This document shows positions 27,401-39,829 of a stretch of 64,000 bases of DNA, in pieces. This DNA comes from Siphonodentalium dalli (lineage: Eukaryota > Mollusca > Scaphopoda > Gadilida > Siphonodentaliidae): positions 262,733,863-262,797,862 of the forward strand of contig CP136064.1 in NCBI GenBank assembly GCA_032622095.1, in the 5' to 3' direction. The position numbers were made by a program, and so were the translations under genes. The notes beneath the pieces were generated by a model. It was given only the letters and a program-made list of their open reading frames with translations, was not told the DNA's origin and did no database searches. Every line of letters starts with the position of its first letter. Position 1 is the stretch's first letter.

Positions 27401-28270
27401 AACACGCGAAACTGTCCATACAATAATATGATAAACTCGAAGTGACTCAGGGTATATGAGTTGACTTAGTTCTTTGATAAGTGTACAATATGTATTTATA
27501 TTATACGAGATTGTAAATGTTGTGACTTAGGGTACGAGTTGACTCGATATATGGAAATCGCGTTACGATGACTAGATTGATTTTATAACTAAGAGCAAAA
27601 CCCGCGAACTGTCCATAACATAATATGATAAACTCGAAGAGACTAAGGTTATATGAGTTGACTTAGTTCTTGGATAAGTGTACAAGATGTATATCTATTC
27701 TACGAAATTGTAAAATTTGTGACTTAGGGTACGAGTTGACTTTGTTGTTCAAAAGAGTTTATGTCACACACGAACGGCGACAGTCTATATTATATATATA
27801 TATATATATGAGTTGAATCGTGGTGTTAAAACTGTGCACCAATATATACGGTACGAGTCCACCAAAGGTTTCAAGATAATTATGTTTACCATGATAGAAT
27901 AGTTGCACTCGGCATTATGGAATTGTGACTCAGTCTGATCATTTGGAAGTAAAATCGTTGGGCCAATTAAACGTACGTTCGATCGTCCATAAACAGTTTG
28001 CCCCATGCACAGTGAAACTCCCACCCCAGTGTACATATTCACTTAGTTTATTAACACTTTGCAATGATTGAATCAGCTATCCCAGCATCTGGGTACGAGT
28101 TGACTCGATATATAGAAATCGCGTAACGATAACTAGATCGACTGTATATGTTCAAAACACGCGAAACTGTCCATAAAATAATATGATAAACTCGAAGTGA
28201 CTCAGGGTATATGAGTTGACTTAGTTCTTGGATAAGTCTACAAGGTGTATTTATATTATACAAAATTGTA
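21100..28270 (+). repeat. Higher-order repeat B, period 3,688 bp
   Basis: Markers recur exactly 3,688 bp apart: CACGAACGGCGACAG at 22732/26420 and 24081/27769, the ATTGTAAAAATTTTGAC variant at 21483/25171, and open frames ending at 24575 and 28263. Each block holds two spacers about 1,349 bp apart. Block A's period does not fit here, so this is a separate amplification. After about 28270 a third, rearranged block continues to 30275. Confidence 0.93.
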
Positions 28271-30507
28271 AAATTTGTGACTTAGGGTACGAGTTGACTC
28301 GATATATATAAATCGCGTTACGATGACTAGATTGACTTTATAACTAAGTGCAAAACACCCGAAACAGTCCATGAAATAATATGATAAACTCGAAGTGACT
28401 CAGCGTATATGAGTCGACTTAGTTCTTGGATAAATGTACAAGATGCATTTATATTATACGAAATTGTAAAATTTGTGACTTAGGGTACGAGTTGACTCGA
28501 TATATAGAAATCGCGTTACGATGACTAGATTGACTTTATAACTAAGTGCAAAACACCCGAAACAGTCCATAAAATAATATGATAAACTCGAAGTGACTCA
28601 GGATATATGAGTTGACTTAGTTCTTGGATAAGTGTACAAGATGTATTTATATTATACGAAATTGTTAAATTTGTGACTTAGGGTACGAGTTGACTCGATA
28701 TATAGAAATCGCGTTACGATGACTAGATTGACTTTATAACTAAGTGCAAAACACCCGAAACAGTCCATAAAATAATATGATAAACTCGAAGTGACTCAGG
28801 ATATATGAGTTGACTTAGTTCTTGGATAAGTGTACAAGATGTATTTATATTATACGAAATTGTAAAATTTGTGACTTAGGGTACGAGTTGACTCGATATA
28901 TAGAAATCGCGTTACGATGACTAGATTGACTTTATAACTAAGTGCAAAACACGTGAAACTGTCCATAAAATAATATGATAAACTCGAAGTGACTCAGGGT
29001 ATATGAGTTGACTTAGTTCTTTGATAAGTGTACAATATGTATTTTTATTATACGAAATTGTAAAATTTGTGACTTAGGGTACGAGTTGACTCGATATATA
29101 GAAATCGCGTTACGATGACTAGATTGACTTTATAACTAAGTGCAAAACACCCGAAACAGTCCATAAAATAATATGATAAACTCGAAGTGACTCAGGATAT
29201 ATGAGTTGACTTAGTTCTTGGATAAGTGTACAAGATGTATTTATATTATACGAAATTGTAAAATTTGTGACTTAGGGTACGAGTTGACTCGATATATAGA
29301 AATCGCGTTACGATGACTAGATTGACTTTATAACTAAGTGCAAAACACCCGAAACAGTCCATAAAATAATATGATAAACTCGAAGTGACTCAGGATATAT
29401 GAGTTGACTTAGTTCTTGGATAAGTGTACAAGATGTATTTATATTATACGAAATTGTAAAATTTGTGACTTAGGGTACGAGTTGACTCGATATATAGAAA
29501 TCGCGTTACGATGACTAGATTGACTTTATAACTAAGTGCAAAACACGTGAAACTGTCAATAAAATAATATGATAAACTCGAAGTGACTCAGGATATATGA
29601 GTTGACTTAGTTCTTTGATAAGTGTACAATATGTATTTTTATTATACGAAATTGTAAAATTTGTGATTTAGGGTACGAGTTGACTCGATATATAGAAATC
29701 GCGTTACGATGACTTGATTGACTTTATAACTAAGTGCAAAACACGCGAAACTGTCCATACAATAATATGATAAACTCGAAGTGACTCAGGGTATATGAGT
29801 TGACTTAGTTCTTTGATAAGTGTACAATATGTATTTATATTATACGAGATTGTAAATGTTGTGACTTAGGGTACGAGTTGACTCGATATATGGAAATCGC
29901 GTTACGATGACTAGATTGATTTTATAACTAAGAGCAAAACCCGCGAACTGTCCATAACATAATATGATAAACTCGAAGAGACTAAGGTTATATGAGTTGA
30001 CTTAGTTCTTGGATAAGTGTACAAGATGTATTTATATTATACGATATTGTTAATGTTGTGACTTTGGGTACGAGTTGACTCGATATATAGAAATCGCGTT
30101 ACGATGACTAGATTGACTTTATAACTAAGTGCAAAACACGCGAAACTGTCCATAAAATAATATGATAAACTCGAAGTGACTCAGGGTATATGAGTTGACT
30201 TAGTTCTTTGATAAGTGTACAAGATGTATTTATATCATACAAAATTGTAAAATTTGTGACTTAGGGTACGAGTTGACATTGTTGTTCAAATGAGTTTATG
30301 TCCCACACGAACGGCGACAGTCTATATTATATATATATGAGTTGACTCGTGGTGTTAAAATTGCGCACCAATATATACAGTACGAGTCCACCAAAGCGTT
30401 CAAGATAATTATGTTTAGCATGATAGAATAGTTGCACTCGGCATTATGCAATTGTGACTTGGGTACGAGTTGACTCAGTCTGATCATTTGGAAGTAAAAT
30501 CGTTGGG

Positions 30508-30960
30508 CATGAGACCTTACACGCACATCAAGAGTGGAGGGTATGAGATGACTCAGTAAATCAAAGTCAGTGAAATGACTGTATGACATTATAAAATCAG
30601 GGTACGAGTTGACTTAGTCTTGGTAAATTCCAGTCACATCACTATTTCCACCTCAGATTGGCACGAGACCTTACAAGCACATCAAGAGTGGAGGGTACGA
30701 GATGACTCAGTATATCAAAGTCAGTGAAATGACTGTGTATGACATTATAAAATCTGGGTACGAGTTGGCTTAGTCTTGGTAAACTCTAGTCACATCACTA
30801 TTCCACCTCAGATTGGCATGAGACCTTACAATCACATCAAGAGTGGAGGGTACGAGATGACTCAGTATATTAAAGTCAGTGAAATGACTGTGTATGACAT
30901 TATAAAATCAGGGTACGAGTTGACTTAGTCTTGGTAAAATCTAGTCATATCACTCCACAA
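30508..30960 (+). repeat. Sub-array of ~154-bp units
   Basis: GCA(T/C)GAGACCTTACA begins units at 30508, 30661 and 30816. Each has CACATCAAGAGTGGAGGGTA, GAGATGACTCAGTA, CAAAGTCAGTGAAATGACTG and TTAGTCTTGGTAAA. It is a separate amplification of a relative of the main monomer. Confidence 0.85.
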
Positions 30961-31339
30961 GTTGACTATGTCCATGAACACTTTTCAATAACATCGGCGA
31001 CATGGGTACGAGTTGACTCGATATACAGAAATCGCGTATTGACTCAGGGTACGAGTGTTTAGTTTTTGGATAATTGTACATCAAGAGCGCAGGGTTCGAG
31101 ATGACTCAGTATATCGAAGTCATTGACATAACTGTGTATAATATTATACAATCGGGGTACGAGTTGACTCGATATATAGAAATCGCGTAGTGACTCAGGG
31201 TACGAGTTGACTTAGTTTTTGGATAATTTTACATCAAGAGCGCAGGGTTCGAGATGACTCAGTATATCGAAGTCATTGAAATAACTGTGTATACCATTAT
31301 ACAATTGTACTTTCCATGCGTGTATATCGTAAATACAAT

Positions 31340-31367
31340 TATCCTATCCTATCCTATCCAATCCTAC
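31340..31367. repeat. (TATCC)n microsatellite
   Basis: Four to five TATCC units, the last imperfect, embedded in the degenerate satellite flank. Confidence 0.9.
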
Positions 31368-32949
31368 AATCTGGGTACGAGTTGACTTAGTCTTGGTAAA
31401 CTGTAGTCACATCACTCCACGAGTTGACTATGTCAATGTCCAAAAAATAATATGATAACCTCAAAGTGACTCAGGGTGCGAGTTGACTTAGTTTTTGGAT
31501 AATTGCACAATTAATTAATTGCACGAAATTATAAAATTGGTGACTGAGGGTACGAGTTGACTTTGTTGTGGAAACTTTTGCAAGAGTTTACGTTACTGAC
31601 AAACGGCGACAGTCGTTGGTATACGAATTGACTCGTGATGTAGAAACCATGTACGTGCGAGTCGATCAAAGCGTTCAAGATATGTTTCCCATGATAATAG
31701 TTGCACTCGACATAATATGCAATTGTGACTCGGTATGAGTTGACTAAGTCTGATCATTCGTAAGTAAAATGATTGTGTCAACATTTAAACGTACGTTAAT
31801 TGTCACCCGTCCATAAACAGTTTGCCCCATGCACAGTGACAATCCCACCACAGTGTACGAGCGGTCTTAGTTTATGAACACTTTTCAATGATTAAACTAG
31901 CTTATCTGAACATCTGGGTACGAGTTGACTCAATATATAGAAATCGCGTTACCATAACTATATCGACGGTAATTCAGAGCAAAACGAATATGATAAACTC
32001 AAAGTGACTCAGGTTGTGAGTTTTTGATAATTGTACAAGGTGTATACTACGAAATTGTAAAAATTGTGACTCGGGGTACGAGTTGACTTTGTTGTGGAAA
32101 ATTGTGCAAACGGTGACAGTCTATGGTATACGAGTTGACTCGGGGTGTAAAACATATTCACCCATATACTATACGAGTCGAACCAAGCGTTAAAACATGT
32201 GTCCCATGATAGTAGTTTCACTTGATATATGCAATTGCGACTCGGGGTACGAGATAACTAAGTCTGATCATTTGCAAGTGAAATTGTTGGGTCAATTAAA
32301 CGAAACGTTGCCATCCGTCCATAAACAGTTTGCCCCATGCATAGTGACACTTCCCCCATTCAGTGTGCGAGTTGACTTAGTTTTTTAACACTTGGCAATA
32401 ATTGAATCAACCGATCTTAACATCTTGGTACGAGTTGATTGGATATATAGAAATCGAGTGACGATATCTAGATCGACGCTATCTCAGAGCAAAACATGCG
32501 AAAGTGTCCATAAAATAATATAATGCTTGCTTGCTTCAGTGTATGTATGAATTTGTATATAAACTTGTGAATCATCCTATGAAATTGTCACTCAATCACT
32601 CGGGGGAAGTGGTGACTTAGTCAGCGAATAGTGTGTACTATAAATGATTCCATCGGCACATCAACGTACATTGATGTACGTATACGTTGGACATCACCCG
32701 TAAACACACACCTTGGCGACCCCACGCAGTGTCTTATATATATATGCAGGTATAGTTGACTTACTAAATTTAATTTAGTAAATTAAAAACTTGTAATAAT
32801 TTAACTTACCTGCTAATCAGGTACGAGTTGACTCATTACATAGACTAGTGCGGCCCCCAATTAAATGGCCCAATTCGTTAAGCTTTACACCTAGGGTATG
32901 AGTTGACTAAATCGTCGTGACTCGGAGCAAAACCTACATGCGAACATGC

Positions 32950-33200
32950 ATAATAAACGTAAAGAGGGATAATCCGAATTAACGCCCCCAAATTACTATT
33001 TCCCTTGCTTCGGTGGTAAAAAAAAAATTCGAGTCGAGGAACCCACCCATCAAAGAAAGCTCAGAGTGATTAGATATCGATTTTTGAAATTAATTATTTC
33101 TGGAGATATGTACTTTTTCCGCCTGGAAAATATTCGTCAAGGTGACGGTCTCGGACCAAATTGCGGATGAAGAATTGATAACTCTAAAATCAAGTGGCTT
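32950..33200 (-). mobile_element. Truncated third copy of the TTAA element
   Basis: Matches the reverse complement of the elements at 37708-38011 and 45027-45470. Shared phrases include AATTACTATTTCCCTTGCTTCGG-like text, TTCGAGTCGAGGAACCCACC, CATCAAAG, TGATTAGATATCGAT, ACCAAATTGCGG and ATAACTCTAAAATCAAGT. The other end is missing, and satellite-like text resumes at about 33230. Confidence 0.75.
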
Positions 33201-34059
33201 TGGTTTGTGTGTATATATTTTCCGGCCATGAACACTTTGCAATAACATCGGCGACTTTGGTACGAGTTGACTCGATGTATAGAATCGTGTTATACGATAT
33301 CTAGATCGACAGTAATTCAGAGCAAAACATGCGAAAGTGTCCATAAAATAATATGATAGACTCAACGTGATGTAAACACAACGGACACATCTGGATTAAT
33401 TATTAATAGCGTGTTAATTGCCAACTGGTGTAGGTGTGAGGATTATAGAATTACAATCTCAAATAGCACAGTCCAAAATTGTTGAAACAACAAACAATGC
33501 TTCATATTGTCTTACGGGCGATTGCAGGAAAAACGTTCACTAAGCAGTGTGCATGGTGTCACCATGGGCGTAGCCAGCATTTTTAAAAGGCGGGTTCGAA
33601 TATTAACTTGTGGGGCACAGGACCAAGGTGAAAAGCTCCGACCGCGGCGCGTGTAAATGTGCAGGAGGCGTGTCATGCACTTTCCCGCATAGCAGTTGGG
33701 GGTCCGAGGGGCCTCCCCCGGAATGTTTTTTTTAAATTGAACTTATCGAGTGCGAATCTGGAGCATATTTGACGATTATTTGTGTAATATCTGCACGTAT
33801 ATTAGAGAGGTAATACTGTTTTGGATTTGATATACCGATTATGTGAGAACATATGACATAGCTGTGTTTGTCTCCATACATGATCAAGTTTTATGTACTA
33901 ATGTTGTCTCCATGTATGGGACCGTGACCGCGTGTAGTATCGACTCGGGTAATAAGGAACGATGACAAAACCCAACCATCCCCATATTATATCCCTTTGC
34001 GATATTATGAAGTTATTTTATGAAGGCCTACACTCAAAATTGTTATGTTATTGGCTTAA

Positions 34060-34260
34060 GTGGGCCATATAATATATGGAATTGAACGATAGTCAATCAC
34101 TAATTGCCACCATTATCGTTAGATCTATATGCATGTAGAACATGATATGTAAAGCATGGAATGTTCTGCGTATTTATTTTCCTATACTACATGTATATAC
34201 ATTAACAAACTGTATTTGACTTATTCTATATATACATGTAATCTATAACCCCCTACCTTC
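34060..34260 (+). repeat. ~190-bp repeat, direct copy at 36425-36612
   Basis: Both copies share TATATGGAATTGAACGA, CATTATCGTTAGATCTATA, GTAGAACATGATATGTAAAG, TGCGTATTTATTTTCC and AAACTGTATTTGACTTATTC. They differ by scattered substitutions and small indels. Confidence 0.8.
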
Positions 34261-34569
34261 AATATATACTTTCTGTGAAATTACGCATTTATTATCCAGA
34301 GTAACGTGCAGCTGCAAATAGTGGGCACATTCTTAAACAATATACGCTCTCTAAATTCGAATAATTATTTTCAAACCAATGTTTAGTTATCTTCATACTA
34401 TCTGCTTAATACCATACAATTTCTATTCGAGAATTGTACCATACCAAAACTGAAATAAAACCTGCAAACAGCCAATCACCACCTACCACCATTCGCACGG
34501 CACAGCATCTCGATAAACAAAAACATCTACCTTACTCCTATTTAAATTCGCGGTACTATATTTCGCTTG

Positions 34570-34625
34570 GTTTTGAATTCGCGCAGTTTGAATAATTCGC
34601 GCACCTAGGTGCGCGAATTCAAAAC
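34570..34625. repeat. GAATTCGCGC hairpin
   Basis: Arms GTTTTGAATTCGCGC and GCGCGAATTCAAAAC enclose about 26 bp, including a perfect 16-bp palindrome, GCGCACCTAGGTGCGC. A weaker relative (TTCGCTCAGTTTTAAATTCG) lies at about 35108-35127. Confidence 0.7.
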
Positions 34626-36424
34626 TGACAACAACATTTTCCTGAAAGATTTGGATTTATTATCAGAGATACTCAATTGAAATAGTTAAAGACAGCATTG
34701 GAATAAACTCTAAAGAAGTAAAACCACAGACACATACCAGTCAGTTCGCTTCAGAAAAAGCAACACTTGGCTGAGGGTTGTGTTGGCATAAATAATTCAG
34801 TCTGTTTGGTCATGGTGTCATACATGCAGCGTTGACAACAGGGGGCGTACTTTCGTGCGCATTCGGCCTAGCACATGTATATTTCTTACAAGTATTTCAA
34901 CACCGTCGATGTTACAATAATTTGTTGATTTGCATAATTATGAGTAATGATTTTTATGTTGGTCACCCGCATGTAATATATATCCGTATACAACAGGTCT
35001 AGTTGCCTATATATATTCAGTCCAGCCTTCCGTAATGTATGTAACTCATCAACATAATACATCTGCTTTCCCCTGTGGTTCGCTATAAACTCAGGAGTTG
35101 TACTATTTTCGCTCAGTTTTAAATTCGCACACCGATGAGTGCGTGAAAAATAGCACGTTTAAAGTATTAGTTTTACACTGAAAATAGGTACAAAAATATC
35201 CAACTGAGAACGCTCTTATAACCTAACATATTTGGTCGGCGAAAATTGTACGCTCTTTATAAGAGGCGATCATTGATTTGTTTTGCCAGGCTGACAATTA
35301 AATCCAAACGAGTTAAAACTTCATCTTTCGAAAGTCGGCATATGGCTATCAAAACCTCTCATCCATGGGATCGTGTGTATACGCACTTACCAGTGTCTCG
35401 TTTATAATAACACCGAATTAGTGCATGTGTCCACAAGCAACAACATAAACTCGAGATAAAATTCAAAACCTTTATTTGCACTGTAGACTGCTATCGTTAT
35501 ATAATAAGTTTAATTCCAATATATTATACACCGAATCTGATAATCTCGGTGATAAAATGTACGAAATTGGACAAATTGCACTTACTCGTTTGACTACGAC
35601 TAATGAATTATAATACGTTTTAATGGAATTACTTCATGCCGCCCAGTTTCTGTTAAAAATAAATATAATAGTTTTACCTAGTGAATTAATTTGCGTTTGA
35701 GTGTGTATATTTCTAAAGAACATGCTTCGACATCTTTTAATTAGTCTGAGTGCTCCAAGCATGTGAAATCTATTAATGCAAATTTTCTAATAAATGTCAG
35801 TGTAATTATACTGCCATTATAATAATGAACAAAGCTCAACGCAGATGAAGGTGCAGTTTTAACATGTTCTTGACTTTTGTCAGGCAAGTCAAAATTACAA
35901 TGATCGTACCTGATAAAAATCGTCCATGATTTCGTTTCCCAAAAGCAGTGGACGATAAAGAGCTTCTCAATTAGGTTTCGTTCATTACATTGGCAAGTTT
36001 GCATGGAATTGTTTTCATGCATTTTCTCAGAATATGAACGGCAACATACGTATAAATAGCATGTTTACCAAAGGTAACGACATGTGGAGTAAAATGTTGG
36101 TAGTTCCAAATGTAACGGTGCTGTTAACACATTGCTTCAAAATACCTGTATGGTTTATTCTTTCGAGATAAGTGCATGATATTTACTGGCAAATTTCGAT
36201 ACTATTGGAACTATATAGTTTTTACTTCTCTTACTAGCTGTGGTATAGATGCATTGTATACACATTTATACATTCTGTTTCTGGTACATTGTATAGCATT
36301 CTGTACCGAAATTCCTGGCAAATTTGCGAGTGTATGAACGTACCCTTATGCTCGTTTGTTCTCGGTTGTTCTCGGGAAGCGTGACCACACGACCCAGGTT
36401 GTCCCATATTTTGAGTAAATATGT

Positions 36425-36612
36425 TTATATTATATATGGAATTGAACGACAGTCAATAACTCATTGCATATAGCCCATTATCGTTAGATCTATACGCTTG
36501 TAGAACATGATATGTAAAGCTTGGAATGTCCTGCGTATTTATTTTCCAATAATATATACATGAATAAACTGTATTTGACTTATTCTATATAAATGTAATC
36601 TATAACCAGCGA
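36425..36612 (+). repeat. Second copy of the 34060-34260 repeat
   Basis: Direct-orientation partner of the repeat at 34.1 kb, ending at TGTAATCTATAACC in both. The distance between copies is about 2.36 kb. Confidence 0.8.
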
Positions 36613-37369
36613 CCTATAACAAGCCAACTGGATTTTTTTTATCAAAGTTGGGGAGACAAATCCCCATCGCCACGTCCCGCTAATGGACACTCGGGGTACT
36701 GAACCCTCGGACTGAGCCACACCGGAGTATCGTATCCTTGAACCATCAGACTATTGAATCCTCGGACCACTGAACCCTTTGACCATTGCACTTTGGGAGT
36801 GGATCGGTCTAGCGCTGTATGGCCTGTAATCGAACCATCTGTTTCCACCCTGGCGCTATATCGGATCTATCGAAAAGTTACTGGGTATATACAGTCCGAC
36901 ATGCACAACAATGTTTTAATTAACATCCCATCCACCAACAGTAATGTGCTCCTTATTGGTTGATAGGAGTGGGACTTCAACTACAACCCTGTATTGGGGG
37001 GGACTTCATGTCAAGAAACTATGTTCGAACCCTCGCAATGCAAGCATCGTCCTCGATATACCACGTGACCACCCTATATATACATGTACATGTAGTGTTG
37101 CATACACTGTGTCTGTTCGTTCATAATTGGCAATGATTGACAAGTTTGACATGCACACATTCATACAGCGTCACTTTAAATGAAACTGAACACAATGCTG
37201 TCCACTTTAGACTAGCAACGTCATATGCCGACATGCCATGGGACTATTGATTTGATTCACATTACAATCAAATTGTCGACCTGCGTGTATGTGGATTTCA
37301 CTGAAACATTATACGGACCTCAATTTAATGTGAAATAATCTAGTATAGGCCGATCATGCTTTTGCTGAC

Positions 37370-37512
37370 TGTGCCCGCGTCGCCTGACTTCAAGGGTTCG
37401 ACGGTTCGTTCACTCGGGCAACTTCGGGGGATCATGCATTAACCTAACGAACCACCGAAGTTGCACAAGCCAACGACCGGTCGAACCCGGGAAGTCAGGC
37501 AACGAGGGCACC
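37370..37512. repeat. Long GC-rich foldback hairpin
   Basis: The left arm (about 37371-37433: GCCCGCGTCGCCTGACTTC, GGGTTCGACGGTTCGTT, CAACTTCGG) pairs with the right arm (37450-37511: CCGAAGTTGCACAAGCC, CGACCGGTCGAACCC, GAAGTCAGGCAACGAGGGC). The loop is about 20 bp. The stem is imperfect but about 60 bp long. It sits just inside the right terminus of the 33557-37582 segment. Confidence 0.75.
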
Positions 37513-37707
37513 TCTGTTTTCAAGGGCGGGTTCGTCCGAACCCATCGAACCCTAGCTGGCTACGCCCATGGGTGTCACTTCATTGTAGGTTAATTGACTA
37601 TAATAAGTAAAGTGAGTAGATGGGCGCGAAGCGCCCGGGATGGTCGAAAGATCGAGTGATCTTCTCCTTTACACCTTGACTATAATTGTTTGGGACTTAC
37701 CTTTTAA

Positions 37708-38011
37708 AGGTACTCAATCCGATCAGGCGCTCCTAAATTACTATTTATTTGGCTTCGGGGGTAAACAATATTTGACAAAGTGGTAACAACTTGATTTTAG
37801 AGTTATCCATCTTACAGCCGCAATTTGTCCGTTTTTAGCGCGTGGTACTCGAAAAGATTGGGCCACAAACAACAGAAACAGCACATTTCAAACATCGATA
37901 TCTAATCAATCTGAGCTTTGATGGGTGGGTTCCTCGACTCGAATCAAATATTTGTTACCCCCGAAGCCAAAGAAATAGTAGTTTAGGAGCGTCTGATCGG
38001 ATTGAGTACCT
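37708..38011. mobile_element. 304-bp TTAA-flanked MITE, family I copy 1
   Basis: TTAA (37704-37707 and 38012-38015) flanks the ends AGGTACTCAATCCGATCAG and CTGATCGGATTGAGTACCT. Inverted repeats of about 55 bp continue inward (TACTATTT, TTTGGCTTCGGGGGTAA). TTAA targets are typical of piggyBac- and Kolobok-type transposases, which would act in trans. No coding capacity. Related copies are at 45027-45470 and, truncated, 32950-33200. Confidence 0.88.
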
Positions 38012-38299
38012 TTAATATGGAACTTGTCTTTTATGAACAATTGATATCAACCGCGTCTATCTTTGGCACCAGATTGCCCTCTGTCGAACTAAGTGTATTC
38101 ATCATTAATACTGCTTTATCCTAATATGGCTATTGCGGTTGTTATTTCATCAGTACCAGTATACTGTTTTTCATCATTCAATTCCACCTTCCTTATTGTG
38201 TGACATTCCCCGTGTCATGTTACCTCTTTGCGCCAATCTTCTCACATATCTATCTGATATGACAATAAACGCTCTTTATTAATCATGCAATTTATCAGC

Positions 38300-38760
38300 T
38301 CGGAGTGCTGAGTGGAGAAAGAAGAAGGCAGCTGTTGGTCGGCTGGCTGCCCATTCCCACTGGGCTGCGAAGACTGTTTGTCGCCTGCGTACCACCGATG
38401 ATGGTACCGGAAGTCCAGTCCGGGAGAGGTCTGAGAGACGCCCAGACAACCCCTCCCCGCTGGAGTGCTGACTGACGTAACCCATCAAGCTGCCGCTGCT
38501 GATGCCGTGGTGGAGACTCTTCTGGAATACATCAGACAGGAGTCATCCATCGCCACCACGACCAGCATCACCAACAACAACAGCACCGGCTCCTACTCGG
38601 CGGCCGAGATTGAGAACATACTCAGAGGTGCACAAGAGGACATAGCCAAATCTAAAGAAGAAATAGCCAAATCCAAAGCAGTTATGGCTATGTCATCACC
38701 TCCAACAGCAACATCAACAGAAAACAGAAAGAAAAAGAAAGCATTTTTCATTTTATGTTC
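38300..38760 (+). pseudogene. Frameshifted coding relic, unknown protein
   Basis: This segment is richer in G and C than its surroundings and reads as protein over about 150 codons in two + frames. From about 38303 the frame gives SAEWRKKKAAVGRLAAHSHW..., ending at a stop near 38466. A second frame continues as LTDVTHQAAAADAVVETLLE, then Ser/Thr/Asn-rich text, AAEIENILRGAQEDIAKSKE, EIAKSKAVMAM and a Lys-rich tail, with a stop near 38794. The second half resembles a coiled coil with a duplicated IAKSKEE/IAKSKAV heptad. No family was recognised and no ATG is suitably placed. CGCTCTTTATTA (38270) and TAATAAAGAGCG (38877) form a 12-bp inverted repeat around it, so it may be cargo of a mobile element. 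Confidence 0.4.
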
Positions 38761-39829
38761 ACCCCGTCATGTGCGATGTATCCCATTCTCATGACCTCAT
38801 CCAAAATTTCCAAAGTGGGTTGTATGGGAGAGGCTTTGCCTCTTCGAACTCCTCCCAGGTCCGTTCCCCAAACTCCTAATAAAGAGCGAGGGCAACAGAG
38901 CACGTTATACGTGTACAACCCGACTCTGCATGTGCCCACCCGCATACTATGCCAATAAGTTGAAGTGATTACCATCTCTTTCTTTTCTTTCTCTGCCGCC
39001 TGTTATCCCGAACACTATATCTTCTTCCCTTTTCTCCCATATACACCTAACTCAGATTATGGTATATATCTCCAATTCTCCGAAAACCTTTATTTCCAAT
39101 CCTTCCCATCACTTATTGGGGACGGGGCATGTAGCCAAATGGGAGATTACTTCATATAAGCCATATCGGGCTTGTCTGATAATTGTGTCCATAATTATAT
39201 TAAGACTTCTATTTTGCATTTATGTGTCATTTGTATATTATGTTATTTGTTTGGAATTGGAAATAAAAAAATGTTTATACTATTGACCATGCATGTACAT
39301 GTGCACATCACGAGGACTGTGCGCGCATTTGATTAAATCCACCAAGTGGTAAAACAAATTACACCAGAATCAGTCAGAAATGGGAAAAAAGAAGAGGGAA
39401 TGTTTTTGGCACAATGAATAAAGAGCGTCCACCTTACATGTGTGAGAGACGTTTAACACATTAAAGGTGCGAAATAGCTGACATAAATGGCGTTATATAT
39501 ACTACTCTTCTTTCTCTGTGATATCATATATCGAGTATATATTTTATTTTTAACATCTTCTGTGAGATCTTGATTATTTTATATTAAAGAGGCCCTGTCA
39601 GATTGGACATCATAAAACAACCTTCAGAAAAATAATTATATCGGACCCAAGGCACGATATAATTAATATGAACTTGTGATGGCCAGATATCGACTATAAA
39701 AAGAAGTTTTAATGCGTTTTGAATTTTTGCCAGCCTAGTAAAAATTACAATGATCGACTTGCATATTAATAAGCCTTTGTTAAGCATGTCTTGTATTTAT
39801 TGAACCATTTTAGTGTAACCATATTTAAA

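Larger units (their letters stand above)
14036..30275 (+). repeat. Satellite array, 198-bp monomer
   Basis: Regular tandem repeats. Exact spacing is visible at 16021, 16219, 16417 and 16615, each starting GGGTACGAGTTGACTCG. A monomer also contains ATCGCGTTACGATGACTAG, GTGCAAAACAC, GATAAACTCGAAGTGACTCA, a second half-motif (TATGAGTTGACTTAGTTC) and GTGTACAAGATGTATTTATA. I estimate about 60 monomers, broken at intervals by a non-monomeric spacer marked by CACACGAACGGCGACAG and (TA)n. The 195-291-bp open frames inside it recur because the DNA is repeated; identical ones sit at 16657-16875 and 19101-19319. They are not genes. Confidence 0.97.
30276..32480 (+). repeat. Degenerate right flank of the satellite
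   Basis: The GGGTACGAGTTGACT motif continues, but spacing is irregular and intervening text differs, for example TCAAGAGCGCAGGGTTCGAG twice near 31080 and 31230. Spacer relatives (ACGGCGACAGTC, CGTCCATAAACAGTTTGCCC) recur at about 31600, 31810 and 32320 with many substitutions. This is expected for old monomers at an array edge. Confidence 0.85.
33557..37582. other. Gene-free 4-kb segment between short inverted repeats
   Basis: It opens with GTGTCACCATGGGCGTAGCC followed by AGC, and closes with the near-perfect reverse complement GGCTACGCCCATGGGTGTCAC. Variants of the adjacent GGCGGGTTCGAA text follow in both ends. No open frame inside has a domain. It may be one large non-autonomous element, or two unrelated insertions of a family with this terminus. 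Internal structures are listed separately. Confidence 0.4.

Noticed and set aside
14036-30275. CRISPR-like array
   Set aside because: The repeats are 198 bp with diverging monomers and higher-order structure in eukaryotic DNA. There are no unique spacers and no cas genes.
14411-30589. Recurrent 62-97-codon minus-strand frames, some identical
   Set aside because: Their identity follows from satellite block duplication. Positions match the 2,444- and 3,688-bp periods, composition equals the satellite, and no domain is present.
38465-38794. A 109-codon protein starting at 38465
   Set aside because: The first codon is GTG, not ATG, and the coding-like text continues upstream in another frame. 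It was recorded as a relic instead.
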